The notes under the pieces are model-generated. The model did no database searches. It saw nothing but the letters and a program-made list of their open reading frames with translations, and was not told where the DNA came from. A stretch of DNA of 51,736 nucleotides, taken from the NCBI GenBank assembly GCA_022768745.1, contig JALELK010000067.1, positions 1 to 51,736 on the forward strand. The letters are read 5' to 3'. Of the stretch, positions 31,514 through 38,892 are shown in pieces. This stretch comes from Lachnospiraceae bacterium (GTDB lineage Bacteria > Bacillota > Clostridia > Lachnospirales > Lachnospiraceae). The position numbers and the translations under genes were made by a program. The first letter of the stretch is position 1. Each line of letters starts with the position of its first letter.

Positions 31514-31550
31514 AGAGGTGGAGATTTATTTAAATCTTCACCTCTTTTTT
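31514..31550 (+). terminator. Terminator after the permease genes
   Basis: A 14-bp stem (agaggtggagattt / aaatcttcacctct, one G-T pair) with loop attt and a T run. It separates the transporter operon from the second binding-protein gene. Confidence 0.92.
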
Positions 31551-31562
31551 GAGTCTCTAAGG

Positions 31563-31591
31563 TTGCGAAAATCAGCCAATTCGTAGATAAT
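31563..31591 (+). promoter_or_regulatory. Sigma-A promoter for the second binding protein
   Basis: TTGCGA (31563-31568) and GATAAT (31586-31591) spaced by 17 bases, directly after the terminator, giving the second binding protein independent expression. Confidence 0.6.
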
Positions 31592-31614
31592 ATAAGGTAG
31601 GAAGAAAGGTCAAA

Positions 31615-32700
31615 GTGGTAGATAGTATGACGAGAAAAAATTGGGGAAAAGGCCTTTTGTCTTTTGTGCTGATTCTCTCCTTGGGGATAGCGGGCTGTGG
31701 TATGAAAAAGCAGACTGTCAGTACCGATGAAAAGAGAGAAAATTCTCAGAGGGAGATTGTAATTGGTTTTTCACAGTTGGGGGCTGAGTCGGATTGGAGA
31801 AGTGCGAACACCCAGTCTATGAAGGAGACATTTACTTCGGACAAAGGATATCGGCTGATTATCGAGGATGGGCAGCAGCAGCAGGCCAATCAGATTATGG
31901 CAATCCGTAAGTTTATCCAACAGGATGTAGATTATATTGTGTTGGCTCCGGTGACAGAAACCGGTTGGGATACAGTGTTAGAGGAAGCCAGAGAGGCAAA
32001 AATTCCTGTGATTATTGTGGATCGAAAAGTAGATGCTGACGGCAGTTTATATCAGTGCTGGGTGGGATCGGATTTCAATCTGGAAGGAAAAAAGGCGGTG
32101 GAATGGCTGCACCAGTATTTGGTCAGCAAGGACATCCCGGATAATGAAGTAAATATTGTGGATATCCAGGGAACCATAGGAGCGTCCGCCCAAATCGGAA
32201 GAACCAACGGTCTTTTGGAGGGAGTGGACAAATATGGCTGGAATCTTTTGGATATGACCGTGGGAGATTTTACCCAGGCCAAAGGCCGGGAGGTCATGGA
32301 AGACTTCCTGAAAAAATATGACAATATCAACGTAGTTTATTGTGAAAACGATAATGAAGCCTTTGGAGCCATTGAGGCAATTGAGGACAGCGGGAAAAAG
32401 GTTGGTTCAGACATTGCCGCAGGGGACATTATGGTGATTTCCTTTGATGCAGTGACCAAAAACACCATGAAACACATTTTGCAGGACAAAATCACTTTTG
32501 CCGCAGGATGCAATCCCCATCACGGACCGAGAGTGGAAGCGGTGATTCAGCAGTTGGAAGCAGGAAAGAAGCCGGATAAGTATTCCTTTGTGGAGGAGCG
32601 GATTTATTCCCATGACGCCACGGTTCCATCCATTGAACTCAATGGAACGAACTACCCGGTGACAGTGGTGACAAAGGATACCATGGAAGAGTTTGAGTGA
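31615..32700 (+). CDS. ytfQ: Sugar ABC transporter binding lipoprotein, second copy (YtfQ-like)
   Basis: Lipoprotein of 361 residues with lipobox GIAGC at C29. It resembles E. coli YtfQ more closely than the first copy does: GFSQLGAESDWRSANTQS, then DGQQQQANQ, LAPVTETGWD, VDRKVDADGSLY and VDIQGTIGAS. It is therefore probably the galactofuranose/arabinofuranose-type binding protein. The start is GTG 31615 with AAGAAAGG five bases upstream; ATG 31627 is too far from that site. It has its own promoter and is followed after 10 bases by a tocopherol-cyclase-like gene. Confidence 0.9.
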   Translation: MVDSMTRKNWGKGLLSFVLILSLGIAGCGMKKQTVSTDEKRENSQREIVIGFSQLGAESDWRSANTQSMKETFTSDKGYRLIIEDGQQQQANQIMAIRKFIQQDVDYIVLAPVTETGWDTVLEEAREAKIPVIIVDRKVDADGSLYQCWVGSDFNLEGKKAVEWLHQYLVSKDIPDNEVNIVDIQGTIGASAQIGRTNGLLEGVDKYGWNLLDMTVGDFTQAKGREVMEDFLKKYDNINVVYCENDNEAFGAIEAIEDSGKKVGSDIAAGDIMVISFDAVTKNTMKHILQDKITFAAGCNPHHGPRVEAVIQQLEAGKKPDKYSFVEERIYSHDATVPSIELNGTNYPVTVVTKDTMEEFE

Positions 32701-32710
32701 GGACAAAAGA

Positions 32711-33949
32711 ATGAAAACATTTCAGAATTTAGAAGAAATCGGACAGAAAGTGAAGGAAATTGAGAACAGAGTGGAGCATCTGGATCATTTTAACCACTCT
32801 GACATTACCAGAAATAATTTTATGCTTCAGGGGGGACTGGCAAAGCAGGGATATGATTGGTGGTGGCATTCATTTACAGCCCATCACAGTATCACCGGTG
32901 AAGAAAAAGCATTCTTTGTGGAATTTTTTACCATTAACCCGGAATTAGGCGGAAAAGAACCGGTTTTCGGACAGTTGCCGGAAAACAAGGAAAAGGGCAT
33001 CTGCCCATCCTATATGATGGTAAAGGTGGGAACCTGGGGAGAAAATCCAAAACAGTTGAATCGTTTTTTTGCCTGGGATGATGTGACGGTAAAGCAGGAT
33101 GCACCTTATTTAATCAGCGCTGACAACTGCTTCTGCTCTGAGACCAGAACCATTGGTATGGTGGACATCACAGAGGAAGAGGCCAAGGCACATCCGGAAT
33201 ATATGAGTGATGCAGGCAGAATGTACTGGGATTTGACTATGGACAAAAACATCACCTTTAACGTGGGCTACGGTGCAGGAAAACCTCTTCGTGATGCGGA
33301 GGCTTTTGAGATGTTCTGGCACTGCGAGGGTATGAGGACGGCCTTTGAGGGAAAGGTAGTTTTGGATGGAGAGGAATATCTGGTAGATAAGGCCACATCC
33401 TATGGATATGCAGATAAAAACTGGGGCAAGGATTTTACCAGCCCATGGGTATGGCTGGCGTCCAGTCATCTCACCAGCAAAGTGACAGGCGAGGCCCTTA
33501 AGGATTCCGCCTTTGTCATTGGGGGCCGAAGACCCAAGGTAGGTCCTTTGGCATTGGAAAATAAATTGCTGAGTGCTATGTGGTATGAGGGGACAGCCTA
33601 TGAGTTTAATTTCTCTAAATTCTGGACGTTGACGAAGACCAAGTTTAAAACCAAGGAAACCAAAGACGAGCTTATTTGGAGAGTCATCCAGGAGACACCT
33701 ATGTCAAAGATGTGTACGGAAATCAAATGCAAAAAGAAGGATATGCTTTTGATTAACTATGAGGCTCCGGACGGATCTAAGCGACATAATCATCTGTGGA
33801 ATGGTGGCAATGGCAAGGGCACAGTAAAGCTCTATAAGAAATCTTTGAATATAAAAAACGAGAAATCAAAATCAAAGTGGGGCTGGGAACTGGTAGACGA
33901 GATTTTGTGTGAAAACGTGGGATGTGAATACGGAGAGTATCAGGATTAA
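32711..33949 (+). CDS. Tocopherol-cyclase-like / lipocalin-related protein
   Basis: A 412-residue soluble protein without signal peptide or membrane segment. Residues about 35-110 (DWWWHSFTAHH, then EKAFFVEFF) and the segment YGYADKNWGKDFTSPWVW near residues 231-248 match the pattern of tocopherol cyclase and the related CrtC/AttH-like beta-barrel proteins, in which an NWG followed by W-x-W is characteristic. It is rich in Trp and Tyr. A true tocopherol pathway is not expected here; a hydrophobic or glycan ligand is more likely. ATG 32711 follows TGAGGA and lies 10 bases after the binding-protein gene, so it is probably co-transcribed. Confidence 0.6.
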   Translation: MKTFQNLEEIGQKVKEIENRVEHLDHFNHSDITRNNFMLQGGLAKQGYDWWWHSFTAHHSITGEEKAFFVEFFTINPELGGKEPVFGQLPENKEKGICPSYMMVKVGTWGENPKQLNRFFAWDDVTVKQDAPYLISADNCFCSETRTIGMVDITEEEAKAHPEYMSDAGRMYWDLTMDKNITFNVGYGAGKPLRDAEAFEMFWHCEGMRTAFEGKVVLDGEEYLVDKATSYGYADKNWGKDFTSPWVWLASSHLTSKVTGEALKDSAFVIGGRRPKVGPLALENKLLSAMWYEGTAYEFNFSKFWTLTKTKFKTKETKDELIWRVIQETPMSKMCTEIKCKKKDMLLINYEAPDGSKRHNHLWNGGNGKGTVKLYKKSLNIKNEKSKSKWGWELVDEILCENVGCEYGEYQD

Positions 33950-33956
33950 GAAGTGT

Positions 33957-33985
33957 TTGTTTCCCACAGACGGATATATTATAAT
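33957..33985 (+). promoter_or_regulatory. Sigma-A promoter for phosphofructokinase
   Basis: TTGTTT (33957-33962), a 17-base spacer and a perfect TATAAT (33980-33985), 38 bases before the ATG. Confidence 0.75.
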
Positions 33986-34023
33986 CAATATGGTTAAAAA
34001 TACAGAAAGGATAAGGACTCATT

Positions 34024-35094
34024 ATGAAGATTGGAATGTTGACAAGTGGTGGTGACTGTCAGGCACTAAACGCAGCTATGAGAGGTGTAGTAAAAGGTCT
34101 TAGTCACAGTGTAGCGGATTTGGAAGTCTATGGTTTTTATGAGGGATATAAGGGTTTAATTTACGGAAATTACCGACTGTTAAGCAGCAAAGATTTTTCC
34201 GGCATTCTCACAGTGGGCGGAACCATTTTAGGTTCTTCCAGACAGCCTTTTAAAACCATACGCATTCCGGATGAAAATGGTCTGGACAAGGTGGAGGCGA
34301 TGAAATCCACCTATTATAAATTAAATCTGGATTGTCTGGTTATTTTGGGAGGAAACGGAACCCAGAAAACAGCCAATCTTTTGAGAGAAGAGGGACTAAA
34401 TATTATCCATCTTCCAAAAACTATCGACAATGATATTTACGGAACAGATGTGACCTTTGGTTTCCAGAGTGCCATCAATGTGGCATGCAATGCTATCGAT
34501 TGCATTCATACAACGGCGGCATCCCATAATCGTGTATTTATTGTAGAAGTTATGGGACACAAGGTGGGATGGCTTACTTTGTACGCAGGAGTGGCATCCG
34601 GTGCAGATATTATTTTGTTGCCGGAGATTCCGTACGACATCGACAAGGTAATCGAAGCTATCGATAATCGTAATAAGGCAGGAAAAGGATTCACCATTTT
34701 AGCAGTGGCAGAAGGCGCCATTTCCAAGGAAGATGCGGCTCTTGGAAAGAAAGAGCTTAAGAAGAAGAGAGCAAACCAGACCTATCCGTCTGTTTCCTAT
34801 GAAATTGCTCATGAGATTGCAGAGAGAGCAGGATACGATGTCAGAGTCGCTGTTCCAGGACATACACAGCGTGGAGGAAGTCCATGTCCTTACGACAGAG
34901 TGCTTTGCTCCAGATTAGGTTCCGCAGCAGCTCAGGCAATTTTGGACAAGGATTATGGATATATGATTGCCATGATTAATGGGGAGACCAAGCGCGTTCC
35001 GTTGCAGGATGTTGCAGGAAAATTAAAGATGGTTGACCCGAACTGCCAGATGATTCAGGAAGCAAAACTCATGGGAATCAGTTTTGGCGATTAA
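34024..35094 (+). CDS. pfkA: 6-phosphofructokinase
   Basis: Phosphorylates fructose 6-phosphate in glycolysis. The 356 residues carry the nucleotide motif TSGGDCQALNAAMRG and catalytic base D135 in PKTIDNDIYGTD. Diagnostic positions are mixed: the motif usually GGDG is GGNG (N111, G112), where G112 favours ATP, while K132 in PKTIDND is usual in pyrophosphate-dependent and mixed-substrate groups. The phosphoryl donor is thus likely ATP but not certain. It has its own promoter; dnaX follows 19 bases later. Confidence 0.93.
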   Translation: MKIGMLTSGGDCQALNAAMRGVVKGLSHSVADLEVYGFYEGYKGLIYGNYRLLSSKDFSGILTVGGTILGSSRQPFKTIRIPDENGLDKVEAMKSTYYKLNLDCLVILGGNGTQKTANLLREEGLNIIHLPKTIDNDIYGTDVTFGFQSAINVACNAIDCIHTTAASHNRVFIVEVMGHKVGWLTLYAGVASGADIILLPEIPYDIDKVIEAIDNRNKAGKGFTILAVAEGAISKEDAALGKKELKKKRANQTYPSVSYEIAHEIAERAGYDVRVAVPGHTQRGGSPCPYDRVLCSRLGSAAAQAILDKDYGYMIAMINGETKRVPLQDVAGKLKMVDPNCQMIQEAKLMGISFGD

Positions 35095-35113
35095 TATTTA
35101 AGAGGTGGAAAAA

Positions 35114-36700
35114 ATGTCTTATACGGCATTGTATCGAAAATTCAGGCCCCAGGATTTTGAAGATGTAAAGGGCCAGGAACATATAGTGACAGCATTGCAA
35201 AATCAGGTGAAGGCCAATCGCCTGGGACATGCCTATCTGTTTACGGGGACCAGGGGAACCGGAAAAACCACAGTGGCAAAGATACTTGCGAAAGCGGTAA
35301 ACTGTGAGCATCCGGTCAATGGAAGCCCCTGTAATGAATGTGAGAGCTGCAGGAGAATCGCAGAGGGAAACAGCATGAATGTTTTCGAGATTGATGCGGC
35401 TTCAAATAACAGCGTGTCCAACATCAGGGATATTGTAGAAGAAGTGACCTATGCTCCTACAGAGGGAAAATACAAGGTCTATATTATCGACGAGGTGCAT
35501 ATGCTTTCCAACAGTGCTTTTGCTGCGCTGTTGAAAACATTAGAGGAACCACCGGCATACGTGATTTTCATTTTGGCAACCACGGAAGTGCATATGATAC
35601 CGATTACCATTTTATCCAGGTGTCAGAGATATGATTTCCGCAGGATTACCATTGATACCATTGCGGCGAGACTGCAGGATCTTATGAACCGGGAGGGAAT
35701 TTCGGCAGAGGAGAGAGCCTTGCGTTATGTGGCAAAGGCGGCAGACGGCTCTATGCGTGATGCCTTGAGTCTTTTGGATCAGTGTATCGCTTTTTATCTG
35801 GGAGAGGAGCTGACCTACGACAAGGTGCTTCAGGTGTTGGGAGCTGTGGATAATGAAATTTTCAGCCACTTGCTCCGCACAGTTTTAAATCATGACGTGA
35901 CAGGTGCCATTGCCCAATTAGAGGAGATGGTGACACTGGGTAGGGATTTAAACCAGTTTGTGGTGGACTTTACCTGGTATCTGCGAAATCTGATGTTGGT
36001 AAAAAGTGACACCAATATGGAAGATGTATTGGAAGTCACCAGTGAGCAGATGGCACTGTTAAAAGAAGAGGCAGCTATGGCCAGCGATGATACGTTAATC
36101 CGTTACATTCGCATTTTTTCCGAGTTGTCCAACCAGATCAGACAGTCGTCCCAAAAGCGTGTTTTGATAGAAATTGCTTTGATTAAACTTTGCAAACCGC
36201 AGATGGAGGAAAACTATCAGGCGTTAGTGGAGCGAATGGATGTAGTGGAGGAAAAGGTGGAAAAAGGAGTGCCGGTAGCTATGCCGGTGGCACCGACTTC
36301 CGGTGCACAGCCCCAGGTCAGGCCGGAAAAAAAGACTTTGCCTGCGGCTATGCCTGAGGAGATACAGGAGCTTTGCAGAGGCTGGGGACAGATTAAATCA
36401 GCTTCCACAGGACTGCTGAGACAGGCCCTTTCCACAGCGATGCCCACAGTGAATGATAACAATCAACTGATGCTTGTATACGATGAGCCGGAGGGCTCAA
36501 AGACCATTAACAGTTCCCTGTTAGAGGGAGAAGCAACCATGGCAGATTTACAAAATCTGATACAGGAAACCATTGGAAAGACAGTTCCGGTTGTGGTAGA
36601 GGTGAACCGGACCAATGTGAGAGGCGACCAGTTGTATACCAACGCGGTAGACTTTTTCGCCCAAAATAATCATATAGAAATCGAAGAGGAGGATTTTTAA
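35114..36700 (+). CDS. dnaX: DNA polymerase III subunits gamma/tau
   Basis: Clamp-loader ATPase of 528 residues. The AAA+ domain has Walker [10 protein letters not shown] near residue 45, a zinc module formed by cysteines in [16 protein letters not shown], and Walker [11 protein letters not shown]; domain III follows to about 370, then a short tau-like tail. ATG 35114 with AGAGGTGG upstream is chosen over GTG 35105. Forms the conserved dnaX-ybaB-recR unit. Confidence 0.96.
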   Translation: MSYTALYRKFRPQDFEDVKGQEHIVTALQNQVKANRLGHAYLFTGTRGTGKTTVAKILAKAVNCEHPVNGSPCNECESCRRIAEGNSMNVFEIDAASNNSVSNIRDIVEEVTYAPTEGKYKVYIIDEVHMLSNSAFAALLKTLEEPPAYVIFILATTEVHMIPITILSRCQRYDFRRITIDTIAARLQDLMNREGISAEERALRYVAKAADGSMRDALSLLDQCIAFYLGEELTYDKVLQVLGAVDNEIFSHLLRTVLNHDVTGAIAQLEEMVTLGRDLNQFVVDFTWYLRNLMLVKSDTNMEDVLEVTSEQMALLKEEAAMASDDTLIRYIRIFSELSNQIRQSSQKRVLIEIALIKLCKPQMEENYQALVERMDVVEEKVEKGVPVAMPVAPTSGAQPQVRPEKKTLPAAMPEEIQELCRGWGQIKSASTGLLRQALSTAMPTVNDNNQLMLVYDEPEGSKTINSSLLEGEATMADLQNLIQETIGKTVPVVVEVNRTNVRGDQLYTNAVDFFAQNNHIEIEEEDF

Positions 36701-36701
36701 A

Positions 36702-37052
36702 ATGGCAAAAAGAGGAGGATTTCCAGGTGGCGGCGGAATGCCGGGAAATATGAATAATTTGATGAAGCAGGCACAGAAGATGCAGCGTCAGATGGAGGAG
36801 GCCAGCAAGGCTTTAGAGGAGGAAGAGGTAACTGCAACAGCCGGTGGCGGTGTTGTGGAAGTTACGGTTTCCGGTAAAAAAGAAGTAACCAAGGTGAAAC
36901 TGGATGAGGAAGTGGTAGATCCGGATGATATTGAAACCTTAGAGGATTTAATTATGGCAGCCACTAACGAGGCGCTCCGGGCTATGGATGAAAAGACCCA
37001 GTCCTCAATGGCAAAAATTACAGGAGGAATGGGCGGAGGATTCCCATTCTAA
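36702..37052 (+). CDS. ybaB: YbaB/EbfC nucleoid-associated protein
   Basis: Small DNA-binding protein of 116 residues. A flexible Gly- and Met-rich start is followed by the helix [20 protein letters not shown] and the strand segment [17 protein letters not shown] typical of the family. It sits between dnaX and recR as in most bacteria, two bases after dnaX. Confidence 0.95.
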   Translation: MAKRGGFPGGGGMPGNMNNLMKQAQKMQRQMEEASKALEEEEVTATAGGGVVEVTVSGKKEVTKVKLDEEVVDPDDIETLEDLIMAATNEALRAMDEKTQSSMAKITGGMGGGFPF

Positions 37053-37062
37053 GAGAGGCATT

Positions 37063-37659
37063 ATGGAGTATTATAGCAAGCAAATCAGCAGACTGATTTC
37101 CGAGTTATCCACTCTGCCGGGGATAGGTGCAAAGTCAGCCCAAAGGCTGGCTTTTCATATTCTTAATATGCCCACGGAAGAGGTACAGAATCTGGCGGGA
37201 GCAATGGTGGATGCCAGACAGAACGTGCATTATTGCAAACATTGCTTTTCCCTTACAGATGACGAGGTCTGTCCAATCTGCAGCAATCCAAACCGTAACA
37301 AAAAAGTGATTATGGTGGTGGAGAGTACCAGAGATTTGGCAGCCTATGAAAAGACCGGAAAGTACGAAGGGGTTTACCACGTGTTGCACGGTGCGATCTC
37401 ACCACTTCAGGGAATCGGTCCTACAGATATCAAACTAAAAGAATTGATGCAGCGGTTGCAGGAGGATGTGGACGAGGTGATTATTGCCACAAACTCCAGT
37501 CTGGAAGGAGAAACCACTGCTATGTATATCAGCAAACTGATTAAGCCCACAGGGATAAAGGTTTCAAGGATTGCCAGCGGTGTTCCCGTGGGAGGCGATT
37601 TGGAATACATTGATGAGGTGACTTTGCTCCGGGCATTGGAAGGTCGAACAGAGTTATAG
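37063..37659 (+). CDS. recR: Recombination mediator RecR
   Basis: Works with RecO and RecF to load RecA in gap repair. The 198 residues include the helix-hairpin-helix ([16 protein letters not shown]), the four-cysteine zinc finger ([16 protein letters not shown]), the Toprim domain ([17 protein letters not shown]) and the C-terminal Walker B-like region. ATG 37063 follows AGAGAGG; the frame is open further upstream, inside ybaB. Confidence 0.96.
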   Translation: MEYYSKQISRLISELSTLPGIGAKSAQRLAFHILNMPTEEVQNLAGAMVDARQNVHYCKHCFSLTDDEVCPICSNPNRNKKVIMVVESTRDLAAYEKTGKYEGVYHVLHGAISPLQGIGPTDIKLKELMQRLQEDVDEVIIATNSSLEGETTAMYISKLIKPTGIKVSRIASGVPVGGDLEYIDEVTLLRALEGRTEL

Positions 37660-37673
37660 GTTTATTCTTCTTT

Positions 37674-37702
37674 TTCAACAATTTTCGTTCAAATTTTATG
37701 AT
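37674..37702 (+). promoter_or_regulatory. Sigma-A promoter for the LysM protein
   Basis: TTCAAC (37674-37679) and TATGAT (37697-37702) spaced by 17 bases, 28 bases before the ATG. Confidence 0.6.
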
Positions 37703-37730
37703 ACTTGTATATGGTAAAAGGAGAGCGATT

Positions 37731-38831
37731 ATGATTGAAATAGTGAATGAACCAAGACCTGCAGATAAAGGGGAAAAGCCGCCGAGAAATATCAGGCAAA
37801 TCGGCAACATTTCCGAAAATCACATTGTGTATATGGAAGACTATGTATATCGTTTTTTACATAAAAAAGACCGAAAAATGGGGCGATGTACCTTTGTTTT
37901 CCTGGGAGAAATCATTCGGACAGGAGATCGGCACCAGATTTATATGAAGGGAGCCCTGGAGCTGCCTGACATTAGTTACGGTGGCGGAATGCCGGTGTTT
38001 TCCGATGATATGTGGGATGAGATTTATCGCCAGAGCAGGCAGTACTTTCCCCAGTGGAGCATTGTTGGATGGGGAATGCAGACGGTAGGTCCCAAACAGG
38101 AGATGGAGAAGGAAATCAAAAAAATTTGCAACCGGCATTTCCCGGGAAACCACGGAAATGTTTACCTGTTCGACGGATACGGGGAATGGGAGCAGATGTA
38201 TCTGGACATAGAAGGACAGATGGTTCCTGAGGATGGCTATTGCATCTACTATGAAAAAAATACCCCTATGGGCAGCTATCTCAGCACTTACCACACCAGA
38301 CAGGAACAGGAGTTGCTGGAAACAAGCGGAGGAAACTGGGATGGAATTTTAGTTCATGATGAGGCGAAGTATGAACGGGAGAATCGACAGGATGCGGAGG
38401 CTATGGCCAGATACCGGGCTTATATGAATGGGCAACAGCAACGAATCCACAGTCGAAGGTCCAAAGTGGCGGTATCCATTGCTATGGTGGTTATGCTTCT
38501 TTTATCCGGTATCTTGATTCAAAATTATGCCAGACTTTCCGATATGGAAAGTTCTGTGGAGGCCTTATCTGACCAGAAAAAGGCAAGTGAAGCCCAGGAG
38601 GATGTGATAAAGGAAACCATCAGCAAGAAGGCTTCGGAACTGGCCCAGACCACCACGGAGGAAAATCCTTATCTTGCTCAGGGATATTACATTGTTGAGC
38701 AGGGAGATAAGCTGACAGATATCAGCAAAAAAGTATACGGAAACGACACTATGGTTCAGGCGATTTGCGAGAAGAACCATATAGAAGACATCGATTTAAT
38801 TAAAGCCGGCGACAAGTTGTTGTTGCCATAA
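37731..38831 (+). CDS. Membrane protein with MPN-like N-domain and C-terminal LysM
   Basis: A 366-residue protein. Residues about 20-170 form a cytoplasmic domain whose pattern resembles JAMM/MPN domains (FVFLGEII, then PQWSIVGWGMQ), but the HxH zinc ligands of active JAMM peptidases are absent, the usual GWYHSHP being GWGMQTVG. One membrane helix lies at 246-267, followed by a coiled linker and a LysM domain at 319-365 (YIVEQGDKLTDISKKVYG) outside the cell. LysM binds peptidoglycan, so the protein may link a cytoplasmic protein to the wall. ATG 37731 follows AAAAGGAG. The MPN reading is from pattern only. Confidence 0.75.
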   Translation: MIEIVNEPRPADKGEKPPRNIRQIGNISENHIVYMEDYVYRFLHKKDRKMGRCTFVFLGEIIRTGDRHQIYMKGALELPDISYGGGMPVFSDDMWDEIYRQSRQYFPQWSIVGWGMQTVGPKQEMEKEIKKICNRHFPGNHGNVYLFDGYGEWEQMYLDIEGQMVPEDGYCIYYEKNTPMGSYLSTYHTRQEQELLETSGGNWDGILVHDEAKYERENRQDAEAMARYRAYMNGQQQRIHSRRSKVAVSIAMVVMLLLSGILIQNYARLSDMESSVEALSDQKKASEAQEDVIKETISKKASELAQTTTEENPYLAQGYYIVEQGDKLTDISKKVYGNDTMVQAICEKNHIEDIDLIKAGDKLLLP

Positions 38832-38837
38832 GAGTCT

Positions 38838-38864
38838 TAAGTTTTGGCTGTAATCAACCGAAAT
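38838..38864 (+). promoter_or_regulatory. Possible sigma-28 promoter for the FliK-like gene
   Basis: TAAG (38838-38841), 15 bases, then ACCGAAAT (38857-38864). The flagellar sigma-28/sigma-D consensus is TAAA and GCCGATAT; the matches are three of four and six of eight. It lies 28 bases before the start codon. Confidence 0.5.
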
Positions 38865-38892
38865 AATCTACATCAGGCTAAGGAGGCCCAGT

